From Kocuria sp. (GTDB lineage: Bacteria; Actinomycetota; Actinomycetes; Actinomycetales; Micrococcaceae), in contig NZ_JAUMTZ010000006.1 in assembly GCF_030530945.1 (NCBI RefSeq), forward strand, positions 42,271 through 106,270: DNA of 64,000 nt, in the 5' to 3' direction. This document shows positions 23,265 through 32,443 of the stretch, one piece after another. The notes under the pieces were generated by a model. It worked only from the letters and a program-made list of their open reading frames with translations. It was not told where the DNA came from and searched no databases. The first letter of the stretch is position 1. Each line of letters opens with the position of its first letter. The translations under genes and the position numbers were made by a program.

Positions 23265-25187
23265 ATGAACGTGATGAAACTCCCCTCAGTGCCCGGCGCG
23301 ATCTCGGGCGTACGTGACCGATGGCGAGCTCGCGGCTCCTCCGCCGCGACGGACGCCGACCTCCCCCGTGAGACCCGCCAGGACGCGGCCGGGCTGCCCA
23401 TGCCCCTCGCGCTCCAGGGCGTCCTGGAGCTGCTCGCGGTGGCCGTGGTGGGCCTCGTGCTCGGGGCGCTGCTGCTGGGGGCCGTGTGGGCCGCCGGCGG
23501 TTTCGCGACCCTCGGCGCGGGCGGGAGCCTGCGCCTGGCCGGGCTGGGGTGGCTGCTCGCCCACGGTGCCCCGGTCACCGTCCACGCCGTCGAGGGGCTG
23601 TCCCTGCCGGGCCCGGAGACCGTGAACCTCGTGCCCCTGGGGCTCACCCTGATCCCGTTCGGCCTCGCGGTCGTCGCCGGGCGCAGGATCGCCCGGGCCT
23701 GCTGGCGCGGGCAGTTCCTGCTGCCGTTCTTCACGGGCATGGCCGCCTACGCGGTCTTCGCCGCGGCCGTGGCCTGGGCCTGCCGCACGGACCAGGTCTC
23801 GGTGGACCTGCCCGCCGCCGCGCTGTGCTCGCTGCTGCCCGTGGGGCTGGGCACGCTGGTGGGCGGCTGGAGCGTCTCCCGCTCCCTGGCCGCGGTGCTC
23901 GGGACGGACGCCGCCTCCTGGCTGCAGCGCACCAGCCAGTACTCCCGCTGGGCGGGCTCCTACGTGTGGGCCGTGCTGCGTGCGGGCTTCCTCGCCGCCG
24001 TCACCGCCGTGGCCGGGGGCGCCCTCCTGCTCACCGTGGCCTTCGTGGCGAACTGGGACCGGATCATCGCCGTCCACCAGGACCTCGGCACGGGCGCCGC
24101 CGGGGACACCGCACTGACCGCCATGCAGCTCGGGCTGCTGCCCAACATGGTCCTCTGGGCCCTCGCGTGGGCCACGGGCGCCGGGTTCTCGGTGGGTGCC
24201 GGAACCCTCACCTCCCCCTTCCACACGACCCTCGGACCGCTCCCGCAGTTCCCCGCGCTCGCCGCACTGCCCACCGGGGACCCGTGGGCGTTCGCGCCCG
24301 CAGTCCTCGCGCTGCCGGTGCTCGCCGGTCTGCTCGCGGGGTGGTGGTTCTGCCGCGAGGGCGAGAACCACCTGGACGACTGGATGGCCATCCGCCTGCC
24401 CCTGCGGTGGTTCACGTTCCTGGTCTCCACGCTGGTCACGGTGGTGCTCATCGCCGCCGTGGGCTCCGGTCTGGCGTCCCTGCTGGTCTGGCTCTCCCAC
24501 GGTTCACTGGGCATCGGCCGTCTCACGGACGTCGGTCCGCACGCCGGGACCGTCTTCCTGTGGCTCGGTGCGGAGCTCGCGGTGGGCGCCGCCGTGGGCT
24601 ACGTGCTCGGTCCCTGGCTGGAGCGCGAGGGGTACCGCTCCCGCGACGACCACGACGCCGCTGCCGGCCACCCGGAGCAGGGACCGGTGGCCGAGCGGGC
24701 CCGCCCGGTCGTGACGTCCCCGGCTCCGGACGGTGCGCGTCAGCACCACGCGGTGCAGAGCCCCGAGGTGCACAAGTCCGCAACAGGGGAACCCGCGGTG
24801 CGGGACCTGACGGAGCAGGTTTCCGCCGGGGACGCCGCCGGGCGGCCTCGCCGGGTGCCAGCCTGGCTGTCCCGTACGGAGGTCCCGAAGGACCCGGCGC
24901 GCGCCCCTGCGGCCCGAGAGGACCGGGAGGAGACCACGTCCGACCGCTCCCGCGGCGGGGCGGTGCGGACCCGGCAGGGCGACGCCGCGGCGTCGCCCGC
25001 GCCGGACACGGCCCGTTCCGCACCGCGCCCGGAGCGGCGAGCGGGCTCGTCCGCGGTGGTCCGCGGCGCTGGGGCCTCCGGGTCGGGGCGGCCGGGTCTC
25101 TCCCGCCGTGAGGAGGCCAGGCAGCGGCGCTCCGCGAAGCGCAAGGCGGCCCGGCTCGCGGCGCTGGACCGCGAGAACGAGCGCTGA
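23265..25187 (+). CDS. DUF6350 / PerM-like integral membrane protein with disordered tail
   Basis: This 640-residue protein has about ten to twelve membrane helices in residues 45-455. A hydrophilic tail of about 185 residues follows, rich in Ala, Arg, Pro and Ser. The position immediately before purN and purH is that of perM (cell-division/persistence membrane protein) in M. tuberculosis, which supports the DUF6350/PerM assignment. That protein is about 455 residues, so the tail is an addition. The tail contains an exact 22-bp palindrome (24977-24998) found again in mazG. The start may be ATG 23265 or ATG 23274; the GGAAAG site fits the second better. Confidence 0.82.
   Translation: MNVMKLPSVPGAISGVRDRWRARGSSAATDADLPRETRQDAAGLPMPLALQGVLELLAVAVVGLVLGALLLGAVWAAGGFATLGAGGSLRLAGLGWLLAHGAPVTVHAVEGLSLPGPETVNLVPLGLTLIPFGLAVVAGRRIARACWRGQFLLPFFTGMAAYAVFAAAVAWACRTDQVSVDLPAAALCSLLPVGLGTLVGGWSVSRSLAAVLGTDAASWLQRTSQYSRWAGSYVWAVLRAGFLAAVTAVAGGALLLTVAFVANWDRIIAVHQDLGTGAAGDTALTAMQLGLLPNMVLWALAWATGAGFSVGAGTLTSPFHTTLGPLPQFPALAALPTGDPWAFAPAVLALPVLAGLLAGWWFCREGENHLDDWMAIRLPLRWFTFLVSTLVTVVLIAAVGSGLASLLVWLSHGSLGIGRLTDVGPHAGTVFLWLGAELAVGAAVGYVLGPWLEREGYRSRDDHDAAAGHPEQGPVAERARPVVTSPAPDGARQHHAVQSPEVHKSATGEPAVRDLTEQVSAGDAAGRPRRVPAWLSRTEVPKDPARAPAAREDREETTSDRSRGGAVRTRQGDAAASPAPDTARSAPRPERRAGSSAVVRGAGASGSGRPGLSRREEARQRRSAKRKAARLAALDRENER
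24977..24998. repeat. 22-bp perfect palindrome inside the perM-like gene (copy 1)
   Basis: The palindrome is built from GGGCGACGCCG and its reverse complement CGGCGTCGCCC. An identical 22-mer occurs at 51108-51129 inside mazG. Here it encodes QGDAAASP in the disordered tail. Confidence 0.9.
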
Positions 25188-25287
25188 CGGCCGCTCGTGG
25201 TGTCCGGCCACCGGCACCGGTGCCCCGAACCACCGGCTGATCCGGTGACGGCGGCGCCGGGTCAGCCGCGGTGGCGGGTGCCGGGCG

Positions 25288-25917
25288 TCAGGGCGCGGGG
25301 GTGGTGGCGTCTGCCGTGGGCGTTGCCTCGGTGGTGCTGGGGGACGCCGAGCCCGAGGCGCCCGGGGACGGCGGGGTGCTCGCCGTGGCCGAGGGGCTCG
25401 CGGCCGGGGAGGCGGTGGCCGCGGCGGACCCCTCCGGGGAGGGGCTCGTGGCGGGTGCTCCGGTCTCCAGAGGACGGCCCGCGAAGTGGTTCCACACGTT
25501 GTCGTTCAGCTGCTGCCGGCACGTCTGCTGGGAGGAGAGCGTGAGCGCCTGCTCGGTGCACTCCTGGTAGGCCTGGGTGGCGGGCCACACGACCAGTCGG
25601 CTGCCCCCGCTCACCGCGTTGAGCGCGCCCCACAGGACCGCGACCACCCCGAGCGCGATGAGCAGCCCGCGGGCGGACGAGCCGCGGGAACGCACAAGGG
25701 TGATGATGCCCATGACCACTCCGGCCAGTGCCAGGGCCACACCCACGGCGGTTGCGATCGCCTCGCCGGTGATCAGCGCCGAGGCGAGCACCGCCAGACC
25801 GGCGCCCAGGGCCGCGAACCGGAGCCGGGCGGAGTCGTCCCCGGGCGTCCTCCCGGGGCGCGGTGCGCGGGGCGGCGTCTCGTGGGGCGGCGTGGACCGG
25901 TCGCGGGAATCCTGCAT
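25288..25917 (-). CDS. Membrane protein with Ala/Ser/Thr/Pro-rich C-terminal tail
   Basis: This 209-residue protein has a charged N terminus (MQDSRDRSTPPHETPPR), then three hydrophobic segments (about residues 35-53, 56-74 and 84-102). A short domain with two cysteines (YQECTEQALTLSSQQTCRQQ) follows, and a tail of about 70 residues made almost only of Ala, Ser, Thr, Pro and Gly. The cysteines and the tail are probably extracytoplasmic. The family is not recognised. A TAGAGT box seven bases before the ATG supports this start and a leaderless message. It is divergent from purN. Confidence 0.75.
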   Translation of the reverse strand: MQDSRDRSTPPHETPPRAPRPGRTPGDDSARLRFAALGAGLAVLASALITGEAIATAVGVALALAGVVMGIITLVRSRGSSARGLLIALGVVAVLWGALNAVSGGSRLVVWPATQAYQECTEQALTLSSQQTCRQQLNDNVWNHFAGRPLETGAPATSPSPEGSAAATASPAASPSATASTPPSPGASGSASPSTTEATPTADATTPAP

Positions 25918-25924
25918 GGGATCC

Positions 25925-25930
25925 ACTCTA
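25925..25930 (-). promoter_or_regulatory. -10 box of the tailed membrane protein gene (leaderless)
   Basis: TAGAGT on the minus strand, then seven bases, then the ATG at 25917. Confidence 0.5.
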
Positions 25931-25978
25931 GGCGAGCGGCCCCGGGGAGCCGGGCCGGGCGCGCTCCACCGGCCCCGG

Positions 25979-25984
25979 TAGCAT
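25979..25984 (+). promoter_or_regulatory. purN: -10 box of purN (leaderless)
   Basis: TAGCAT is followed by GGGCCC and then the purN ATG at 25991. Confidence 0.5.
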
Positions 25985-25990
25985 GGGCCC

Positions 25991-26551
25991 ATGCGCGTAG
26001 TGGTCCTGGTATCCGGTTCCGGCACGAATCTGCAGGCAATGATCGACACCCTGCACCGGGGGGACACTCCCCTGGAGATCGCGGCGGTGGGGGCCGACCG
26101 CCCCTGCGAGGGGCTGCGCCGCGCCGAGACGGCGGGCATCGAGACGTTCGTGGTTCCGCCCTCCGACCACCCGGACCGGCCGGGGTGGAACCGCGCCCTG
26201 GAGCGCCAGGTGGCCTCCTACCAACCGGACCGCGTGGTCTTCGCGGGCTTCATGCGGATCGTGGACGCGGACTTCGTGGCCGCGTTCCCGGGTCTGATCA
26301 TCAACACCCACCCCTCCCTTCTGCCGGCCTTCCCCGGTGCCCACGCGGTCCGCGACGCCCTGGCCCATGGGGTGAAGATCACCGGCGCCACCGTGCACGT
26401 GGTCGTCCCGGACGTGGACGCGGGCCCCGTGCTGGCCCAGGTGGCGGTGCCCGTGGAGCTGGAGGACACCCAGGAGTCCCTGCACGAGCGGATCAAGACC
26501 GCCGAGCGGCAGCTGCTCGTGGACACCCTCGACCACCTCAGCCGGGTCTGA
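25991..26551 (+). CDS. purN: Phosphoribosylglycinamide formyltransferase
   Basis: PurN transfers the formyl group of 10-formyl-THF to GAR, the third step of purine synthesis. The 186 residues show the fold start MRVVVLVSGSGTNLQAMID, FAGFMRIVDADFV, and NTHPSLLPAFPGAHAVRDAL with the catalytic Asn-His pair. VHVVVPDVDAGPVLAQ contains the catalytic Asp. Length is normal for the short single-domain form. It starts directly after a -10 box, so it probably lacks a leader. purH follows after a 213-bp gap with its own promoter. Confidence 0.97.
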   Translation: MRVVVLVSGSGTNLQAMIDTLHRGDTPLEIAAVGADRPCEGLRRAETAGIETFVVPPSDHPDRPGWNRALERQVASYQPDRVVFAGFMRIVDADFVAAFPGLIINTHPSLLPAFPGAHAVRDALAHGVKITGATVHVVVPDVDAGPVLAQVAVPVELEDTQESLHERIKTAERQLLVDTLDHLSRV

Positions 26552-26585
26552 GCCGGGCACGGCCGGGCCCGGGGGAGCGCGGCCG

Positions 26586-26591
26586 TAGACT
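26586..26591 (+). promoter_or_regulatory. purH: -10 box of purH with a long structured leader
   Basis: TAGACT lies 173 bases before the purH GTG. The roughly 165-nt leader is very G/C-rich with several self-complementary segments (for example CCCGGG-CA-CCCGGG). No known purine riboswitch fold is recognised. Confidence 0.4.
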
Positions 26592-26764
26592 GGACCGGGC
26601 GCCGGCCGGCGTCCCACGTGCCGCAGCCCCGCCGGGAATCCGCAGCGGGCCGCAGCACGGGGACACCGCACCGGGACGCCGCGGCCGCCCGGGCACCCGG
26701 GTCGCCCGGCGGACGTCCCCGCACGGCGCGCACCGCACCGTCCCCGCACCTCCCAGGAGAGTCC

Positions 26765-28375
26765 GTGAACACTTCCGACCCGAACCGCGTGCCGCTCAAG
26801 CGCGCCCTGATCTCCGTGTACGACAAGACCGGCCTGGAGGACCTCGCCCGCGGCCTGCACGAGGCGGGGGTGGCGATCGTCTCCACCGGCTCCACGGCGA
26901 AGACCATCCAGGGCGCCGGGGTCCCCGTGACCGAGGTGTCCGAGGTGACCGGCTTCCAGGAGTGCCTGGACGGCCGGGTCAAGACCCTGCACCCGCGCGT
27001 CCACGCCGGGATCCTGGCGGACCGCCGCAAGCAGGACCACCTGGACCAGCTGCGCGAGCTGGAGATCGAGCCCTTCGACCTGGTGGTCGTGAACCTCTAC
27101 CCGTTCCAGGAGACGGTCCGCTCCGGCGCCGGCCGGGACGCCGTGGTGGAGCAGATCGACATCGGTGGCCCGTCCATGGTGCGCGCCGCCGCGAAGAACC
27201 ACGCGGCCGTCTCGGTCGTGGTGGACCCGGCGGGGTACCCGGACGTCGTCCGCGCCGCGCAGGAGGGCGGCTACGACCTCGCGGCGCGCCAGAAGCTGGC
27301 CGCGGCCGCGTTCGCCCACACCGCCGCGTACGACACCGCGGTGGCCACCTGGACCGCCCAGCAGTTCGAGCAGGACCCGGACGCGAACTTCTGGCCGCCC
27401 TACGCCGGCCTCGCGTTCCAGCGCGCGGAGTCCCTGCGCTACGGCGAGAACCCCCACCAGAAGGCCGCCCTCTACACGAACGACGCCGCCGCGCCCGGCA
27501 TCGCCCAGGCCGAGCAGCTGCACGGCAAGGCCATGTCCTACAACAACTACGTGGACGCGGACGCCGCCCTGCGCGCGGCCTTCGACTACGACCAGCCGGC
27601 CGTGGCCGTGGTCAAGCACAACAACCCGTGCGGGGTGGCCGTGGCCACCCCCGGCGCCGCCGACCCCATTGCGGACGCCCACCTCAAGGCCCACGCGTGC
27701 GACCCGCTCTCCGCCTACGGGGGAGTGGTGGCCGCGAACCGGCAGGTCACTGCCGAGATGGCCCGCAACCTCAAGCCCATCTTCACCGAGGTGGTCGTGG
27801 CCCCCGGCTTCGAGTCCGAGGCGCTGGAGATCCTGCAGGCCAAGAAGAACATCCGGCTGCTCGCGCTGCCCGAGGGCTTCGAGCGGGATCCCCTGGAGTA
27901 CCGGGGCGTCTCCGGCGGCGCCCTGTTCCAGCAGGCCGACCGCCTCGACGCCGAGGGCGACGACCCCGCGAACTGGACGCTCGTCTCCGGCGACGCCGCG
28001 GACGAGGCAACCCTCGCGGACCTCGAGTTCGCGTGGCGCTCGCTGCGCGCGGTGAAGTCCAACGCGATCCTCCTGGCGCACGACGGCGCGTCCGTGGGCA
28101 TCGGGATGGGTCAGGTCAACCGGGTGGACTCCTGCCGGCTGTCCGTGGAGCGCGCCAACACGCTCGCGGAGGACGGCGCCGAGCGCGCGCGCGGTGCCGT
28201 GGCGGCGTCGGACGCGTTCTTCCCGTTCGCGGACGGGCTGCAGGTGCTGCTGGACGCGGGCGTGCGCGCCGTGGTCCAGCCCGGCGGCTCGATCCGTGAC
28301 GAGGAGGTCGTCGAGGCCGCGAAGGCCGCCGGCGTGACCATGTACCTCACGGGCGCGCGGCACTTCTTCCACTGA
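26765..28375 (+). CDS. purH: Bifunctional AICAR formyltransferase / IMP cyclohydrolase
   Basis: PurH performs the last two steps of IMP synthesis: formylation of AICAR by 10-formyl-THF, and ring closure. The 536 residues have the MGS-like cyclohydrolase domain first (about 1-150: RALISVYDKTGLEDLARGL, STGSTAKTI, DGRVKTLHPRVHAGIL). The formyltransferase domain follows, with LRYGENPHQKAALY, VKHNNPCGVA and DAFFPFADGL. The start is GTG 26765 with AGGAGA ahead of it; upstream in-frame codons are low-complexity. It is separated from purN by its own promoter and closes with a strong hairpin shared with the opposing gene. Confidence 0.98.
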   Translation: MNTSDPNRVPLKRALISVYDKTGLEDLARGLHEAGVAIVSTGSTAKTIQGAGVPVTEVSEVTGFQECLDGRVKTLHPRVHAGILADRRKQDHLDQLRELEIEPFDLVVVNLYPFQETVRSGAGRDAVVEQIDIGGPSMVRAAAKNHAAVSVVVDPAGYPDVVRAAQEGGYDLAARQKLAAAAFAHTAAYDTAVATWTAQQFEQDPDANFWPPYAGLAFQRAESLRYGENPHQKAALYTNDAAAPGIAQAEQLHGKAMSYNNYVDADAALRAAFDYDQPAVAVVKHNNPCGVAVATPGAADPIADAHLKAHACDPLSAYGGVVAANRQVTAEMARNLKPIFTEVVVAPGFESEALEILQAKKNIRLLALPEGFERDPLEYRGVSGGALFQQADRLDAEGDDPANWTLVSGDAADEATLADLEFAWRSLRAVKSNAILLAHDGASVGIGMGQVNRVDSCRLSVERANTLAEDGAERARGAVAASDAFFPFADGLQVLLDAGVRAVVQPGGSIRDEEVVEAAKAAGVTMYLTGARHFFH

Positions 28376-28391
28376 TCGCCTGCCGCGCTCC

Positions 28392-28444
28392 CGCGCACGA
28401 CGACGGCCCGGACCCTCGCGGGGGCCCGGGCCGTCCTCGTGCGC
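28392..28444. terminator. Bidirectional terminator between purH and the carbonic anhydrase gene
   Basis: Arms of about 23 bases (from CGCGCACGACGACGGCCC, paired with a GGGCCGTCCTCGTGCGCG arm) form a stem with two mismatches and a short loop. It lies between two convergent genes. Confidence 0.75.
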
Positions 28445-28483
28445 GCGGGTCCGTGACGCGGCGGGGCGCCGTTCCGCGGACGC

Positions 28484-29035
28484 TCAGGAGTTCAGCGAGC
28501 GGTGCTCCCGGGAGAGCTCGATGTAGTTCTGGGCGTTGCGGCTGACCGCGTGCCGCTCCTCGACCGAGAGCTCCCGCCGGACTGTGCCCGGCACCCCGGC
28601 CACCAGGGATCCGGGAGGCACCACCGTGCCCTCCAGCACCACCGCACCGGCGGCCACCAGGCTGCCGCTGCCCACCACGGCACCGTTGAGCACGGTGGCG
28701 TTCATGCCCACCAGGACGTCGTCCTCCAGGACGCACCCGTGGACCACGGCCCCGTGGCCCACGCTGACCCGTTCGCCGATCGCCACGGGGTGCTCCGGAT
28801 CCGAGTGCACCGTCACGTTGTCCTGCAGGTTGGAGTCAGCCCCCACGCGCAGCGGGGAGCGGTCCCCGCGCAGCACGGCGCCGTAGAAGATCCCCGCGCC
28901 GGGTCCCACCGACACGTCCCCCACCACGGTGGCGTTCGGTGCCACGAACGCGGTCTCGGCAATCGCGGGGCGCTGCTGGCCGTAGGGCAGGACGAGGGGG
29001 CCGGGGGAGGCGGGCGTGCAGCTCTGCTGTGTCAT
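28484..29035 (-). CDS. Gamma-carbonic anhydrase-like hexapeptide-repeat protein
   Basis: This 183-residue left-handed beta-helix protein is of the gamma-carbonic anhydrase/PaaY family. The hexapeptide repeats run through most of the length (VVGDVSVGPGAGIF..., VVGSGSLVAAGAVV). The three zinc-ligand histidines of the family appear in NVTVHSDP and VGHGAVVHGC. Family members act on bicarbonate or on acyl-CoA thioesters; which applies here is open. The start is ATG 29035, seven bases after TAGACT. It is convergent with purH and stands alone. Confidence 0.88.
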   Translation of the reverse strand: MTQQSCTPASPGPLVLPYGQQRPAIAETAFVAPNATVVGDVSVGPGAGIFYGAVLRGDRSPLRVGADSNLQDNVTVHSDPEHPVAIGERVSVGHGAVVHGCVLEDDVLVGMNATVLNGAVVGSGSLVAAGAVVLEGTVVPPGSLVAGVPGTVRRELSVEERHAVSRNAQNYIELSREHRSLNS

Positions 29036-29042
29036 GGGCCAC

Positions 29043-29048
29043 AGTCTA
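29043..29048 (-). promoter_or_regulatory. -10 box of the carbonic anhydrase-like gene (leaderless)
   Basis: TAGACT on the minus strand, then seven bases, then the ATG at 29035. Confidence 0.55.
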
Positions 29049-29086
29049 GTGAGCCGGGCCCGCGGCGGAGCGCGGACCCCGCGGGG

Positions 29087-32000
29087 TCACTGCTGCCCGG
29101 CGTCCGAGATGGAGCGGCGCCGCAGGGCCGCCATGGCCTTCTCCGGGCGGCGGGAGGCGCGGTGGCGCAGGGCCACGGAGATCTTCTGGCCGCCCTTGAG
29201 CACGTACTCCGCGTCGTTGACGTGGATGGTGACGGGCGCTGCGTTGACCGAGCTCCCCTCCAGCTCCAGGATGTCGTGGTCCAGGGAGACCTCGATGACC
29301 TGGCCGCAGTACAGGACGGTGAAGTCCACGGCGTCCAGCTCGCGCGGCAGCGCGGGCTGGAACTCGAGCCACTGACCGCGCACCCGCAGTCCCGCGTAGG
29401 CGCGGGTGACCACGTCCACGGAACCGGCCATGGCACCCAGGTGGATTCCCTCGCCCGTGGTCCCGCCCTGGGTGTCGTCCAGGTCGATCATCAGCGCGTC
29501 CTGGAAGGAGCCCCACGAGCGGTCCGGGTCCAGCCACGCGAGCACGGCCGCGTTGACCACGCGGGACAGGGACGAGCCGTTGGAGGAACGGGCGATGTAG
29601 TGGTCCACGGTGCGCTGCACGGCGTCCATGTCCACGGTGTAGCCCATGCGCGCGAGCTCCTCGATCACGCCCTCCGGACCCAGCAGGTACACCAGCATGA
29701 TGGTGTCCGCCTGCTTGGTGAGCTTGTAGTTGTTGGTCATGTCCCCCTCGTTCTCGAGGAGGAGGTCCAGGCGGCCGATGTTGCGGTACTTGCTGCGGTA
29801 GAAGTCCCAGTCCAGCTCGGCGAGCTGGTCGTAGCCCTCGAACTGGGCGATCGTGCCGTCCGCGTTGAACGGCACGTACATGTTCTCCGACATGTTGAGC
29901 CAGGTCTGGACCTCCTGCGGCGAGATCTCGAACCTCGACTCCAAGTCCTCGCGCTGGTGCTCCACCATGTCGGTGAAGATGTGCGCGGAGTGGCGGAACA
30001 GCCAGGACGCCAGGACGTTGGTGTAGGCGTTGTCCTTCAGCCCGCCGCCGTGCTGGCCCGCGGGACCGTCGTGGTACTCGTCAGGACCCATGACGCCGGC
30101 GATGTGGAACTTGCCGTCGTGGGAGTCGTACTCGGTGAGGGACGCGAACAGGCGGGTGATGCCCACGATCAGCTCCGTGCCCTGCCCGGAGAGCCAGTCG
30201 ACGTCCCCGGTGGACTCGTAGTACACCCACGCGTTGTAGGCGATCGCCAGGCCCACGTGGAACTGGCGCCAGGAGTTGTCCGGCAACCAGCGGCGGGAGT
30301 GGTGGTTGTAGAGCTCGGGCGGGGTCTCCTCGCGGCCGTCGGAGCCGGACTGCCACGGGAACGCCGCCCCGTACAGGCCCATCTCCTGCGCCCGCTGCTG
30401 GGCCATGGCCAGGCGGCGCCAGCGGTAGGACAGCAGGGAGCGGGTCACGTGCGGCTGGCGCATGTTGATGACCGGGAGGATGAACAGCTCGTCCCAGAAG
30501 ATGTGCCCGCGGTAGCCCTCGCCGTGCAGCCCCCGGGCGGGGACCCCGGCGTCGCGCAGGGACAGGTGCGGGGCCAGGGTCTGCGCGGCGTGGAAGAGGT
30601 GAGTGCGCACGGCGAGCTGCGTGCTGCGGTGCTCCGGGGTGTCCTCCGCGGACTCCAGCGTGACCTCGTAGCGGTCCCACAGCCGCGCCCACTCGATCTC
30701 GTGGGACGCGAGCAGGTTGCGCACACCGAACGGGGTGCGGTTCAGCTCGGCGAGGGCGCCCTCGCGCGGGGAGCCGATGGCGGCGTCGCGGCTCGTGACC
30801 ACGGCGGTGGTGCTGTCCACGAGGACCGGCTGCTCCGGGGCGATCTGCACCGTGTGGCGGCGGAACTCGATGCCACCAGGGCGGACCTCGCGGCGCTCGG
30901 TCACCGGGGCGTCGGACTCGATCCGCGTGCGCTGGGCCATGGCGATCTCGATCTTGGACTGCGAGGTGCGCACCAGGGACAGCAGCGTCTCGTGCTCGTC
31001 CGGCAGGGTGGTGGAGTCCAGCAGGGCGAGGTGGTGGGAGTTGAGCTCGCGGTACTCGGCCACGCCGCTGTTGGTCACCGCGGGGTCCACCCCCGTGCGC
31101 ACATGCAGGCGTCCGCTGTAGCCGCGGGAGCGCACCCGGGTCTCCTGGGCGCCCACGTGGCGGTGGCGCAGGGAGACCAGGCGGCGCTGCTCGACCTCCA
31201 GCTCGCGGGCGGGCTCGTCCGACTGGGGGTCGGCCTCGACGTCGCTCAGCACGAGGGTGCGGGTCAGCAGCCCCCGGCGCAGGTCCAGCTCCACCCGCTC
31301 CTCGGAGGGTCGCAGACCCCCCTCGGACCACCAGCGGCCGCCGGAGAAGCGCAGGTCCAGGTGCAGCCAGTTGGGCGCGTTGACCATGGACTCGTGCTCC
31401 ACGTCCCGCCCGTTGACGTGGCTCAGCACCCGGTTGAAGACACCGGCCAGGTAGGTCCCGGGGTAGTGCACGCTGTTGCCGGGGAACTCGCACGCCGCAC
31501 CGCGCACGCCCATGTACCCGTTCGCGAGGGTCAGCAGTGCCTCACGGCGGGACTCGGTGGCGGGGTCGAAGCCGTCGAAGACGAGCTTCCACGGGTCGTC
31601 GCGGTGCGCGCCGAGGTCCAGCTCGCCGACGTCGTTGAGGACCGTGTGGGCGCCGGCGCGGTAGAGCCGCTCCCGAGCGCCGTCCCGGTTCACGCCCACC
31701 ACGAGACCGAAGCCGCCCGCGGCCCCGGCCTGCACACCGGCCACGGCGTCCTCCACCACGACGGCGTCCCGCGGCTCCACGCCCAGCAGTCGGGCGCACT
31801 CGAGGAAGGTGTCCGGGGCCGGTTTGCCCGGCAGTCCGTGCTCGGCGGCCCAGTTGCCGTCCACGATCCGGTCGAAGGCGTCCTGCAGCCCCGCGGCGGC
31901 GAGCACCACGGCGCTGTTGCGGCTCGCGGTCACCAGGCCCACGGGCACGCCGCCCTCACGCAGCCGCTCGATCAGCGCCACGGTGCCGTCGAAGACGCGC

Positions 32001-32443
32001 ACGCCCTGCGTGGCGAGCTCCTCGTGGAAGTAGCCGTCCTTGGCCGCGGCCTGGCCCTGGACCGTCCAGTCACCCGGTTGGGCGCTCTCCGGGTCCTCGG
32101 CCTCGGGCAGGGCCGCACCGCGCGCGGCAAGCAGGGCGCGGACGCCGTCCTCGCGGCGTCGCCCGTCCACGTAGGTGCGGTACTCGCTGCCCGGGTCGAA
32201 GGGACCGCGCTCCACGGCCACCCCCTCCTCGACGGGTTCGAGGCGCGGGTCCGCGAGCAGCTGGTCGAACAGCCTCTTCCAGGCCCGGGCGTGCACGCCG
32301 GCGGTGTCCGTGACCACGCCGTCCATGTCGAAGACGACGGCGCCGTAGCGGGTGCGCAGCACGTCCACGGGCTCCGAGGGCGCGTGCCCGTCCGAGACGT
32401 GGGGCATGGCAGTGGTGAACGGGGCGGTGGGAAGAACGTTCAC
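29087..32443 (-). CDS. Fusion of HAD beta-phosphoglucomutase-like domain and GH65 disaccharide phosphorylase
   Basis: This 1118-residue enzyme joins two carbohydrate functions. Residues about 30-265 are a HAD-family domain with the nucleophile motif FDMDGVVTD (Asp39/Asp41), TASRNSAV, and GKPAPDTFLECARLLGV with VVEDAVAGV, as in beta-phosphoglucomutase. Residues about 280-1090 are a glycoside hydrolase family 65 protein, with the general acid Glu789 in VMGPDEYHDG and the substrate segment GAAFPWQSGSDG. GH65 enzymes phosphorolyse trehalose, maltose or kojibiose to beta-glucose 1-phosphate, which the HAD part could convert to glucose 6-phosphate in the same polypeptide. The start is GTG with AGGAG about ten bases upstream; ATG 32407 is possible. 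It is divergent from glyA. No trehalose-biosynthesis gene is in the window. Confidence 0.92.
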   Translation of the reverse strand: MNVLPTAPFTTAMPHVSDGHAPSEPVDVLRTRYGAVVFDMDGVVTDTAGVHARAWKRLFDQLLADPRLEPVEEGVAVERGPFDPGSEYRTYVDGRRREDGVRALLAARGAALPEAEDPESAQPGDWTVQGQAAAKDGYFHEELATQGVRVFDGTVALIERLREGGVPVGLVTASRNSAVVLAAAGLQDAFDRIVDGNWAAEHGLPGKPAPDTFLECARLLGVEPRDAVVVEDAVAGVQAGAAGGFGLVVGVNRDGARERLYRAGAHTVLNDVGELDLGAHRDDPWKLVFDGFDPATESRREALLTLANGYMGVRGAACEFPGNSVHYPGTYLAGVFNRVLSHVNGRDVEHESMVNAPNWLHLDLRFSGGRWWSEGGLRPSEERVELDLRRGLLTRTLVLSDVEADPQSDEPARELEVEQRRLVSLRHRHVGAQETRVRSRGYSGRLHVRTGVDPAVTNSGVAEYRELNSHHLALLDSTTLPDEHETLLSLVRTSQSKIEIAMAQRTRIESDAPVTERREVRPGGIEFRRHTVQIAPEQPVLVDSTTAVVTSRDAAIGSPREGALAELNRTPFGVRNLLASHEIEWARLWDRYEVTLESAEDTPEHRSTQLAVRTHLFHAAQTLAPHLSLRDAGVPARGLHGEGYRGHIFWDELFILPVINMRQPHVTRSLLSYRWRRLAMAQQRAQEMGLYGAAFPWQSGSDGREETPPELYNHHSRRWLPDNSWRQFHVGLAIAYNAWVYYESTGDVDWLSGQGTELIVGITRLFASLTEYDSHDGKFHIAGVMGPDEYHDGPAGQHGGGLKDNAYTNVLASWLFRHSAHIFTDMVEHQREDLESRFEISPQEVQTWLNMSENMYVPFNADGTIAQFEGYDQLAELDWDFYRSKYRNIGRLDLLLENEGDMTNNYKLTKQADTIMLVYLLGPEGVIEELARMGYTVDMDAVQRTVDHYIARSSNGSSLSRVVNAAVLAWLDPDRSWGSFQDALMIDLDDTQGGTTGEGIHLGAMAGSVDVVTRAYAGLRVRGQWLEFQPALPRELDAVDFTVLYCGQVIEVSLDHDILELEGSSVNAAPVTIHVNDAEYVLKGGQKISVALRHRASRRPEKAMAALRRRSISDAGQQ

